Made by a program: the position numbers and the translations under genes
Assembly (NCBI RefSeq): GCF_030463565.1
Contig: NC_134661.1
Coordinates: 7,588,542 to 7,652,541 of the forward strand
DNA: 64,000 nucleotides
Source: Pelecanus crispus
Lineage: Eukaryota > Chordata > Aves > Pelecaniformes > Pelecanidae
Direction: 5' to 3'
Shown: in pieces, positions 1-11,300 of the stretch
Numbering within the stretch: the first letter of the stretch is position 1
How the letters are laid out: each line of letters begins with the position of its first letter
Notes under the pieces: generated by a model
Databases searched by the model: none
Seen by the model: only the letters and a program-made list of their open reading frames with translations
What the model was told of the DNA's origin: nothing

Positions 1-1375
1 GGGGGAAGCGTTGGAGCTGAAGCTCCTTCCTGGGCCATCATGGCGTTCTCGCAGCACCCATGCCGCAGAACTGCGGCAAAACACACCCGGCCGCCTGCGC
101 CCAGCTCCCGCTGCCCGGGTGCCACAGCGCGGGGTTGCTGAAGGGGCCCCAAAACCAGCACTGCATTGCTCCTGGGGTGTGGTTCCGCTTAATTGCTCTT
201 CTGCTTGGCAGCCTTTTGCTGTATTTTTCTAACCGCAAGATAGCAGTTACTGTGCTGTTCGCAGCAACGCTGACAACTGAGCTATCAGTTCACGATGACA
301 AACGGTTTCCAGTTCTGCAAGTTAATTTATTCTCTTCCTGCGTGCAGAGCCAGCTGTAACAAGCTCTGGGACACAGAGCACAAGCAAAGCTCGCTTTACC
401 AAAGCAGAGCGTCCGGAGGGCTTTCTGGCCAGCGCAGTACGTGCCTTCACCTGCCGAAGGGAAGGCAGGGGAGGAGGGCTGGTTTCCAGCAGGGCCACTT
501 TCTTGCTTGCCCATCAGACACGTGCCCTTTATCTCAGCAGGAATGACATCCATGCAAGGCGTCGGCCTCGAGATGTGCCTCCCCAGCAGGGCTGGTGTAG
601 TTGCGTTTCTCGGCGAAGGCAAAGCCCAAGCGTATGTGGGAGCTGGAGCCTTGCAAAAGGGCAGCAGCCGCGTGTGGGTAGTCTCTGTCGGCAGGAAAGC
701 CTTGATGCTCCAGAAAAGCCAGCTCCAGAGCGAGCCCTGCCAAAGTTGGGAGGGCTAGGGCTGCTGTGCTTCCTCTGGCATTCAGATGCTGGCCAATCTT
801 TGTGCTGCGATGGCCCGGAAGGTTGCTTTTCCTCTTCCTCTTTTTATTTTTAACGCAGAATCCGCTTATCATCATAGTAAGCTATAGATCAGCTGTTCCC
901 CAGCCCAGACGTTGGCCGCATCGCTGCCTTTTTAACATACTCCCTCCGGAATCCTGGTGTCTGGTCAGGGCTGTAACAGACACAACTCCCTGCCTCTGCT
1001 AGCTGGGTGAAGTACAGCCCAGAGGGGTTGTGGCTGGCCCTGCTATCACCCCGAGTACTTGGCAGGGCTGGTTATTGAAATCTTGGAGCGTGGACTTCGG
1101 TTGCTGGCTGGAGATGCCAGGACAGAGCTTTCCAGCACATCCTGTGCCGGCGAGCGGTCCGTGGGGCGAATGCTTCCCGGGCACAGGCAGCTCGGGAGGG
1201 GCACACACGTCTGTCTGTGCCTGGGTTAGCAGCGAGGCATGCTGTGAGATCCGGAAGAGCCCTGCTCCCCCATGGCTCGCAGCCAGCCGTGGCTGCTGGC
1301 CGAAACCCTCTGGTGTCGGCGGGGAAGGGCCAGTCTGTCTACGTGCCCTGACCAGCGACGGTTCCTTCTCCGCAG
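1..1375 (+). other. PCSK7: PCSK7 intron, 3' part
   Basis: This stretch lies upstream of the first PCSK7 exon in the window and ends in an acceptor (ctccgcag at 1368-1375). I looked for the expected preceding exon, which holds a YSCSWGPDDDGKTVDGP-like motif, and did not find it. The open frames here have no family resemblance and are taken as chance. Confidence 0.7.
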
Positions 1376-4300
1376 GCTGCCCTGCAGCACGGCGTGATAG
1401 CAGGTCGCAGGGGCTTTGGGAGTATTTTCGTCGTGGCCAGTGGCAACGGTGGGCAGCACAGCGACAACTGCAACTACGATGGTTATGCCAACTCCATCTA
1501 TACCGTCACGATAGGTGAGTGTGTCTGTCTTCTGTCTCGTTCCTTCCCAGCCTGGACAAATGACATCATCCCAAAAATGCAAAACCTGCCCAGCTGGAAG
1601 CTGGCTGAGTAGTGGGAATCTGTGGGAGAGTGTCTGTCCTCTGGGAATGACCATGGCAGTGTGTAGAGGTACTGGGCTTCAGCCCACAAGTCTGCAGTTT
1701 TCTTCTGACCTACAGAGCAAGAGGAGCCCAAAGAAATTCCTGCCCGTGTTCAGGCCTCCATTGCTGGGGCTGTGACACACGCTGCTGTGTTGAGGGCGTG
1801 ACCTGACATGCTGCATTCCTATCATGTGTCTTAGAAAAGAAACATGTAATCCATTTTCTCGAGGGCAGAAGCTACATGAGGGGTAGAAGATTCGTGTGAT
1901 ATTAAGTGCAGTGAAAAGTTATTTATTGTGGCTGCCTTTCCTGTAGATATTCCAGCCATGAAAAATACAGGCTTGGCCCTGATTTCCCTGCCCAGCTCCC
2001 AGGCTGTGAAAAAGCATCGCTAGCAGGACAGGCCCTCAGGGGCTCGTCACCTTGCAGTTTCAGCAGTTAAACCAAAACAGGCTTCATATGCTTGATGCTT
2101 TTCTCTTTTTTTTCCCAGGAGCGGTGGATGAGACGGGCTCCATGCCGTTCTATGCAGAGGAATGCGCCTCCATGTTAGCAGTGACCTTCAGCGGCGGGGA
2201 CAAGATGATGAGGAGCATTGTGAGTACCGTGCAAGGCACGCATCTTCCCCGTGCTCTGCTAGCCACACCTGGCTGCAGGGCTGGAACGGCCTGGTGTGGA
2301 GAAGGGACGAAGCTCCGTCCCTTCCAATTGCCGCGCGTCTGCCTTAGGCTGGTAGTTGGCTTCCTTTGTGAGGCAGGGAACGAACGTGCTTTTTATCTAG
2401 GTCCTACATAAATAGTGCTTGGAGAGGGAAGTTCCCGTTTCTAGTTGTTCCCTGTGTCATCACTGTCTGTCAGCCTGTAACTCGCAGCGCGGTGACCCTC
2501 TCTCTGCAAGGGTGTTCGTGGGCACACCGAGTTTCCTGGCCCCAAACGCAGACCCTGCGCGCATCGTGTTTGTCAGTGGAAAGGACTGCGCTCCCTTATC
2601 TCCCCACTCTGCGCTGCTGGGAACTGCAGGCAGACGTCTTCGGGGATGGGGGCCGCTTGGGTGACCCCTAAGAAATTCCTCTGCCCTGTGTCCCTGGGAA
2701 CGCTGTCCAGGCAGCTCCCCCGGCTTGGCCCCGGGGATGGCCGGCAGAAGACAAGCTTTATCCCAGCTGTCTGTGTGCCCCCTTGGCGCAGCAAGGAGGG
2801 AACCTGCAGCGAGACTCATGTGCGGCTGTGGGCTTTCCTGAAGAGGAAGGGGCAGGGGTGGCCATGGCTCAGCTCTGCGGGGGCCGCGGCCCACCCTGCC
2901 CAACCAGCCCCCCTCACTTCTGCTCCGAAGGGATGCGGGAGCGCAGACGAGCATGGAGGGCTCTTTAGTCTTTAAACTACTTGGCCCCAGCCCCTTCTCT
3001 GTTCTGGCACGTGCGCCTCTCCCAGCTGAATTTTTCAGAATATTTTTATCAGCTTTTCCTTTTTTTGCCAAAAAATGACTTCTTGTCAACAAAATGTTCT
3101 TTTTGCCTGAGCCAAGCAGCCAGGCCTGTTTTCACCAGCCCCAGGCCTGACCCAGCGTGTTCCTCCCTTGGTGCTGGTGCACGCAGGGGGCTGTCGGGCT
3201 AACCAGCCCGTACGGCCGTGGCCCGCTCCTGTCCCGCAGTGCCAGCGGGGCCTGCAGAGCCCAAGCCGCCCTGGGGCAGCTCAGGGTAAACGTCAGTGGC
3301 TCCCAGGCCTGTTTGGGGTTGGCTTGTCCCTGGCTTGGCAGGCACCAGGAGGATCTCCCGTCGGGACAGGCAGTTCCCAAAGGCGCTTTCCTGGCAAAGC
3401 CGATGACGTCCCAGTGGCAGACCAGCAGCAGCTGTGTGTGCTCGGGGGTCTCCGGGGGCCTGACGGCTGAGGGACGGTGCCTGGGCCGCTCCTGCGAGCG
3501 GGGACGTGTGGCTGTGGCTCTGTGCCTGCCGGAGAGGAGCCGAATCCAGGCCTGTCAAACAGGCTTCCCCGCGTGCTGGGCAAAGCAGGGGAGCAGGGAG
3601 AGCCCGGGTTCCTCAGCCGCCTGGCTGGGACTCGGCAAGCTCCTCTTGCAGTGCAGAGCCAGAGCAGGAATCCGTGCCTAATGAGAGAACGGCCCAATCT
3701 GCCTGGAGCAACGGCTCGGCTCGTGCAGCAGGGAAAGTAAAACCCAGAATGGAGCTCATTTTCCCTTTCAGAAATAACTTCAATTGTCCCAAGCTGGTTT
3801 GGAAACTACTGATGCTAGGAAAAAAGGAAACAGCAGCCAAGCCAGGGCTCTGCCGCACTTTCATCAGGAGCTACAGAGTTTGGGGTTTATGTCCAGTTTC
3901 CCCCAAGCCTGCTGCTGATGACAGTGCTTTGAAGGTCTCAAATGCCCCTTCATTTGGAATACTGGCCTTCTGGGACACTAACGTGGGAGCTGGCATTCCA
4001 TCAGGGAGCCGGGACGAGATGCCACGCCTAGCCTAGGCCCAGCATGCTCCCAGAGCCATCCTGTTTCTTTGCAGCACTGCGATCACTCCTTTAGCAAGCC
4101 TGTGCCACGCTAAAACTTACGTGCCCCTTTTTCTGGAGGATAGTCTGCTCCTAAATGCTCTTCAACTGTGCTTTGGTGATGTTGGAGTTAACTTCTCAGC
4201 AGCCATCTGCTGGGTTTTTTTTTCCTTTTACCAGACTATAAACTTTGTGTGGTTTCCTTAATGGGAAGAATTTAATACGGCTTCTGGCACTAGCTGCATT

Positions 4301-7300
4301 TCCTACTGAAAGTTTATGCCGCTCAGGGTGTTCTTTGTAGGATGTGCAGCGTCCGAGCGCAAGCTGAAGTTAACAGCTGGCAGGACGTTCTGGAGTCACA
4401 CATAGAAGCAACAAAACCTACAGCTTTTGGCAGCACCGGCTGCCTCCCCATGGGGAGCGCAGGGAGATGGACATACGCGGTTTGCAGTGAGGTGGCACAA
4501 TTTGGGAACCTCCCGGTGCCTCTTTTGAGGCTCTGTGCGCTCTGCACAGTCCCACGCGTTCCCTCTGCGGAGGCTCGGTTGTGCTGGAGTGACGCTGTGG
4601 TCAGCAATGAAGATGAGGAAGGTCCCAAACCGTAACTGCCATGGGTTTCCCCCAAAGTTGCTTAGTTTGGGTCCAGTTCTCTCTCTCCAAAGGAAACGAT
4701 CTGCATTCATCGCTTCTCAGCTGGGGTGCGTTGTCCCTGAAGCCAGGCTCTCCCAGGGCTCTCCACGGTGAGCTTGAGGTCCCTATGAGTAGCGGCTGTC
4801 TTAAGCAGCAGCAGCAGCTAGTTTGCATTGGTATTTTGGTCCTGAGGCAGCAAGGCTCTGTGCGTGCGTCCAGACTACCCTGGAGAACGTGCGCGGTGTT
4901 CGAGTTTGGGGGGTGCGTGCCTCTCCCTGACCTGGTGCCGGTTTTCCTGCGTGGGGAGCAGAGCTAAGCGATGTCACCTGCAAAGTCCCCAGGGATGCTG
5001 GCTGAAATCGGAAGCCTCTCCCGAGAGCTGGTCCAGCCCCTGTAGCCCAGCCGGCTGCGGGCAGGGGCGAGGGGAGCAGCGCCTGCGTGGCACCCTGCTG
5101 CGCCCTGGCTGTTGCTCCCACAGGCCAGACCGACCGTCCGTGGTCCGGAGCAGTGCAAAGCTGCTGCTCCTCGTCCTTAGCTAAGCACCGTGCAAAGGGT
5201 GGCTGCGGAAGCGCTTCCCTGCCCTTGCCTGGGGAGAAGCTGCCTGAGCCGCTTGGCTCAGCCCTGCGCTGGACCATTTGCATCCCAGCGCAGGGCCGGA
5301 TCTCCCGACTGGGGAGCTGTGGTGGTGCCCACCGTGTACTGGTTTTTGCTGGGTACCCACGTCCTGGCCAGGAACTGTCTGGGAAATGTTTCCAGGCTTT
5401 TCAGCAGCTAATCCCTGACCCTCTCCCCCTGCTGCTGCCCTGCTCTTGTTGTTGTTCTGCTCTTGGCTGAGGGAGGATGATGGATCTCTGGCTTCCTCTC
5501 CCGTCTCCCAGCCTGATCTCTGCAACCACAGAGAGAAAGAAAGCTCATGTGCTGCAAATTCCTCCCTCCTGTCTGGGGGGAAGCTGCCTGTGCAGAAGAG
5601 AGGGCTGGGAGGGGGACAGGTTAGATGTGGTTCATGCAGGCAGGGGGTTTAGGACCACCTCCCCGTGTCTTTCCTCTGGTGGGGGAAGGCTTGGGCATCC
5701 AGAGAACCTTCTCGTTTTGCCTGAAAACCTTCTGTGAAGGGGGTCAGAGTCTGGACGCTGGCCTTGGCGTGCCGTATTTGGACTGGGTGCTGCCCCAGCT
5801 TGCCTTTCCCTGCCCGTGTTTCCCTGTGGTCACAGAGAGGCAGGAGGTGTCCCTGGGCGACGGACCGTGAGTGCTCAGCTGCAGTCCCTCCTTTTCCTTC
5901 TGAAACGTCCTTCTGACAGGGCAGGTCTCTTAGGAAGGGTTGCGAAGGTGCTGTGTGAGAGTCTGCGGTCCCCTTTAAGGGCTGCTGCATGCCCCGGCAC
6001 GGTGCAGAGAAGCCCAGCTCTTCGGCACGCAACGCTCTCCCCTGCCTGGGCTGTCACGCTCCGATTCCCACTCTATGCCAAACCTCGCACCCCGCTCAAA
6101 GGCTTTCCACCTGTTCACCTGGGGCAGACGGTGTTTAGGCAGACACGCCTGGCTGGGCCGGCTGCCTGGCAGAACGGGGAAAGGCACCGCTGGCTGCACA
6201 AAGCACCCTTGTAACCGCCGTAGCAGCAGTGCAGCAGGCGCTGGCGTGGCTCCTCTCTCCCCCAGGACAGTCAGCTCAGCACAGCCAAAGGCGTCCTGCG
6301 GCGGGGAAGGTTCTCACTGTCCTCAGCAAGTAAGGATTGGGTGCCCCGGAGGGCCCTGGGCGCTGGAGGAGCGGGCTGGCCGGGGGGATCCAGGCTGCTG
6401 GGGACAAGAGCTGCTGGCTCCGTCTTTTCTCCCCTCCCACTCCCAGTTTTCCAAGCCTCCTCTGTGTCCAGCCAGCCCGTGGGGGATCTTTTCCTTCCCC
6501 TCAGGCTCGTGGTAGAGCAATAGAAATTACGTGAGCTGTGCTGACGGAAATGCGCAAGCGGTAAATCCGTGCTGCAGGGCTCTCAAGAAAAGCCAGCAGC
6601 TTGTGCACCACCTGCACGCTGCTGGGGGGCTGGGGCTGTAGCTGAGGACCCCGGCCTCCCCGCAGGGCACCCGGGCTGCCCTCGCTCGCAAGCTCTCTGC
6701 CATCTGCCTTGCTCTCTGCCAGGAGCGTGGCTGTTGGCCCCATTTCTGCCTGTTGTGCTCAGGCATTGCTCATTTCATAGCTGTGTCCAGGATGATGGTG
6801 GGGAGCCCCAGAGCCCCCGTCTCTCGTGCCCTTTGCGTAGCATGGAGGGCATGGTATCCTGTGTCCCAGGGGCTTTTGCCCGCAGTTGTGTCGCAGGCTG
6901 AGCGTGGGCTGCCGGTGGAGCTGGTGTGGCGAGGGCACTGGGACTGTGTGCTCCGTCACTCGAGTGCTTACCCCAGCCACCCCAGCATGACAAACAGCGA
7001 CCTGACAGGAGGCACCTCTCCTCTTTCTCGAAGGTGACAACGGACTGGGATCTGCAGAAGGGCACGGGCTGCACGGAGGGCCACACAGGGACATCAGCCG
7101 CCGCTCCTCTTGCGGCCGGGATGATCGCGCTGATGCTGCAGGTGCGGCCGTGTCTCACCTGGCGAGACGTCCAGCACATCATTGTCTTCACAACCACCAA
7201 GGTGAGCGGCCCTCCCTCCCTCCTGCCACCCTTCAGGGATGCTGCGGCATGGCTGAGCTCCTGCTGCGCACATCTTTGTTTATGTCTGCCTGCCCCTCTA

Positions 7301-8382
7301 TAAATCTCTCCGGTTGTCTGGCTCCCAGCAAAGGGATTGCGTTTTCCCCTCGCCCCTTGTTCCTCCCAGGAATGCGGCTGAGGCATTTTCCTCTGTCATG
7401 ATAACAAATGGGGTATTTGCTCCAGGAATGCCTCCATCTGCCAGTGTACAGGTCTGCCAGGGGCTCACCGTGCCTCGCCCGCAGGCACTGGGAGCGCACG
7501 CGTGGCGCAGCTGGCCCAGCCGAAGGGCCGGCACGCATCTCTGCGATGCTACCCCGCAGTCTGTGCGGTGGGAAAGCGAGGAGCTCTGCCCTGCTCCGGC
7601 CACTCCTCGGGCTCTCCAGGGAATCAGGCTCTTGGAAGTAGACATAACGAGAGCTCGGCAGCAAACACAGCCCTTCCTTTCGCTCGGCCTCAGCTCCAGC
7701 ACGGCTTTGCTGCGGAGAGCAGGAGTGGGAACTGACCAGAGCTGCCTGATTCAGCTTAGGAACAGGGCTTCTTCTGCACCCCTCTGGGGAGCAGGAGTCT
7801 GTGTCCAGCTAACGCTGTACTCACTTTGGCGCAGGGCAGTGGTTTCCACAATTGCAAGCCGGCATTGCCAAAGTACTACAGCCTGATAAGCGGCAGGGCC
7901 CAGATCCGTCCTGGCCCAGCTCTTGTTGATTTAAAGGACTTGGTTCCTTCTCCCCAAGGCTTCTGCCATCCCACAGCCCGCGCCTTGGGCGGTGGGGAGC
8001 AGGGAGCAGCTGGGATGTTTCAGAGCAGAGGCATTTGTGCCCTTTCGTGCTGCTTGATTTCCTTTCTGAGGAGCTGGGGAGCCTGTTTGTCCTGGGACTT
8101 GTTTCAAACAAAGGTCAACCCGTTTCTTTCTAATAAGGCCATGTGGGCTTGGTTCCCTGCTGCTGCGGGTTATTTCTGAGCCTCCTTCCCTTCAGGCCTG
8201 GTTCCCTTGGCTCCGGGTTTGCAGGGTTGCCTGTGTCCCCCAGGGTAACAAGGGTGCCCTGCCTTTCTTTTCAGTACGAGGATCGTCACGCGAAGTGGGA
8301 CATCAACCAGGCCGGCTTCAGCCACAGCCATCAGCACGGCTTCGGCCTGCTGAACGCCTGGAGGCTGGTTAATGCTGCCAAG
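1376..8382 (+). other. PCSK7: PC7 catalytic-domain exons (subtilase S8 fold, C-terminal part)
   Basis: Four exons encode the end of the subtilisin-like domain. In order they give [16 protein letters not shown] and the oxyanion Asn, then the [20 protein letters not shown] segment, then [20 protein letters not shown] with the nucleophile Ser, then the [20 protein letters not shown] helix that ends the domain. Intron phases are 1, 0, 0, 0. The 4.8 kb intron at 2220-7033 is by far the largest in this part of the gene; I see no exon or recognisable repeat in it. The last domain segment reads [15 protein letters not shown] where human has YEDRRAEWVTNEAGF, an ordinary level of divergence. Confidence 0.9.
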
Positions 8383-11300
8383 GTAATTCCCCTCCCCGTC
8401 CCAGGCGTGCCCTGGAGGCAGGTAGAGCGGACCCAGCCCCGTGGCGTCGACAGGTCCTGTACTGGCAATGTCATGGGGTGACACCGTTGCTGTTCAGGGC
8501 CAGCACTTTGGCCGTCATCCTGCCGGCCCTCGCTCGAAGGCTGCTTTTGGTATGAAGTAATGAGGCTTTCGGCAATGCCTGAAACCTGCCCCCAAGCTGC
8601 TGCTCTCTTAGCACTATATATAGCCATGGATGAGAGCCTTCGCTGGTGGGAGATGACAGCTCTGATTCATGGCTCGGGGAGTTTCATCAGCAGCCCCAGC
8701 ACCTTCCTCCCTACACAGTGGGCTCCAGGGAGGGTGTCGTGCCCCAGGGAAACGGGGCGTTCTCAGCTGGCAGCTCTGGGCTCCGGGGGCTGCCAGGGGA
8801 GTGGTGCGCTCAGAGCAGGCAGGGGCATCCCCGTCTCTTCCTCCCGGTGCCTCCAGTTGCATGGAGACCAGGGCACATCCCTTTGGCACTTAGTCCTCGC
8901 TTGTGCGCAGAGCACCGCGCAGCTCTGCCGGGTCGCTGCTGGTTGCCAGCAATGCCCCCTGTTTCACAGGGACTTTCAGGCTGCTCGCTCTTCCTGCAGG
9001 GCTTGGGGTTCTGCCACGTCTCGCTGCGCCTGGGCTTGAAACGAATGGCTTCAAGTAACTGCTCAAAGCCACTCAGGTGGTGGCAGAGACAAACCTGGAG
9101 CTGGGGAGCCCTGAGTCCCGATCGGCCCCTCTAGCCCGCAGACAGTGGCTTTCCGTGCGCTCCGAGGCATGCGGGCACTCACCGCAGCCCGTGCATGCTG
9201 CCTGGGTTTGCGTGCCCCGGAGCGGCGTCCCAAAAGGCTCCTTGGCCTGGGCCGAAGCTGGGCCCATGTCCACATGCATTAGGTGTGCCATGGACAGGAG
9301 CGGCTTGCGAGAGTTGTGGGAGACTGAGAGATGGATGTGCAGGGAGGGTGCAAGCTGGTGCTGAATCCTCTCGCCTTTCCCCTGACAGATCTGGGAGTCC
9401 GTCCCGTACCTTGCCTCGTACGTGAGCCCTGCACTGAAGGAGGGCAGGAACATCCCGTTACTCCCGCAGGAGCTGGAGGTCGCCTGGAACGGTAAGAGCA
9501 GGTGTGCCACGTGCTCGTACACACCGAGGCCGGGGATCCAGCCCGTTCCCGCTGGTGTGGGGCGCAGCTGGGCAAGCTGATGGCCTGGCAGGGCAAGGCC
9601 TGAGCTGCGCGAGGCCACAAAGGGGTTAAGCGTCAGGCTGCCTGGGCTTTTTCCTCTCTCTTTCCGCTGCCCTTCCCCAGGGGATCTGTGTCTGTTGCTG
9701 TGGTCCCTTCCCCGATAACTCCATCCCATAGATTGATGTCTTTGAGGAGCCAGACAGGCATTAGCAAGCGTGGCCAGGCTGGGCAGCAGCCAGACCTGCT
9801 CCTCTGGCTTTGACCATTTTAGGTAACGCTCCAGCTCCTGACTTGGCCAGCCTCTGTCCACAGAAACAAGGCGCTGCTCCGGCTGCTACCAGTGGGAAGG
9901 AGAGCTGGGCCCCAAGCCCTCCCCGGCCCCCCAGCAGGGCCTGGCTCTCTGGCTGGGCCCAGCTCCTTGCGCTGAGGCTGGGCCACCGGCCCCCTCCCTG
10001 CCCCACCGGAGATGCCATCCCAGGGGGCCCGGCCCTGCGCCCCTCGCTGCCCAGCTGCAGCTCCTGGCAGAGGTGCTGGAGGTTGGCAGCGCCCGGAGGC
10101 CATTCCCCAGGACAGAGGTCCTCCTGGAACGAGTTTTGGAGTTCAGCAGGCCGGCACCCCCCTTGCAGGTGGTCCTGTCCCTCCCCTCCTTGCAGGTGGT
10201 CCTGTCCCTCCCCTCCTTGCTGCAAGCTGAGGGGATGCTGGGCACATGTTCTCCCTCTCTCCTGTCCCTGCCCGGCTGGGCTGCTCCAGCTCTGCAGAAC
10301 GCTGCTCCTTCGCAGGTGCCAGCACCCTAGGGCCCCAGCCGGACAGAGGGGTGACACCCTGCTCCTCGGTTAGCCCCGCTCTGCCTCCCAGGAGAGGGCT
10401 GGGGGTCAAGCAGCTCCTTCTGCCCTAAAAGGAGTTGCGAGCTGAAAGCTGGGCTGCAAGCAGAGTTGGGGAGGGGCAGGAAAGAGGCACTTTGGAGAAG
10501 TATTCGCGGAGGAATGCGTGGCTGGGGGCACTACTGTCCCCCAGGTGCGGCAGGCTGACTCCCAGTTTAACCCTTTCCGCATGCGGGAGTGGGCTGGCCG
10601 GCCACTGCGGGCTGCCTGCCCACTTCTGGGGTGCACCCGCCTCCCCGCTCAGATGATGTTGGGGAGCACCCACCTGCCGCTGGGCCGGGGCTGCCGGGAG
10701 GGGGCCGAGCCACAGGCTGACATCCGCTCCGAAGCGTGCCAGGGTTTCCTCTGCTAACTATAATTGGCAGCTCTGGGGCTGTGAGCATCTGTGGAGCTGC
10801 AAAGGGTTTGAGATGGACGCCGGGGCTTCTCAGCCCAGTCCTCTTTCCAAACCTGGCTCCCGTGTAACCATGGCTTCAAAGCAGCCTCCAGGCCTGCCGA
10901 AAGCTGGCACAAATCCAGGGTAGGGAGGATTTGAGGAAGGGCGAGGCATTATTTCATTGCAGTGGCCAAAGCGCTCTGGGTGGGCTCCTGAACACGCAAG
11001 CCGTGAGTTAGGGTTGGGGGAAGAGTTGGATGTCGGGGAGCCCGTGAGACAGCGGCACAAATCGTGTAGGCAGCAGCTGGGCCCCACTTGTGAAATGAGG
11101 ATTCGGCTGCAGGCGAGAGGCTGCTGGTAAATGAGAGGGTGGGGAGGCGTGCCTGGGCCTCCTCCTTGCGAGCAGAGGAAAGTGTGGGTTTGTATCATCT
11201 TCCTGCTCTGGGACGTGCTGGGAGATGCCCGGGCGTCGGCATTTCCCACTGCTAACGCTGCTGTTGCCTTTCACCCCTCCTTCCTCACCCCTTTGTCACC

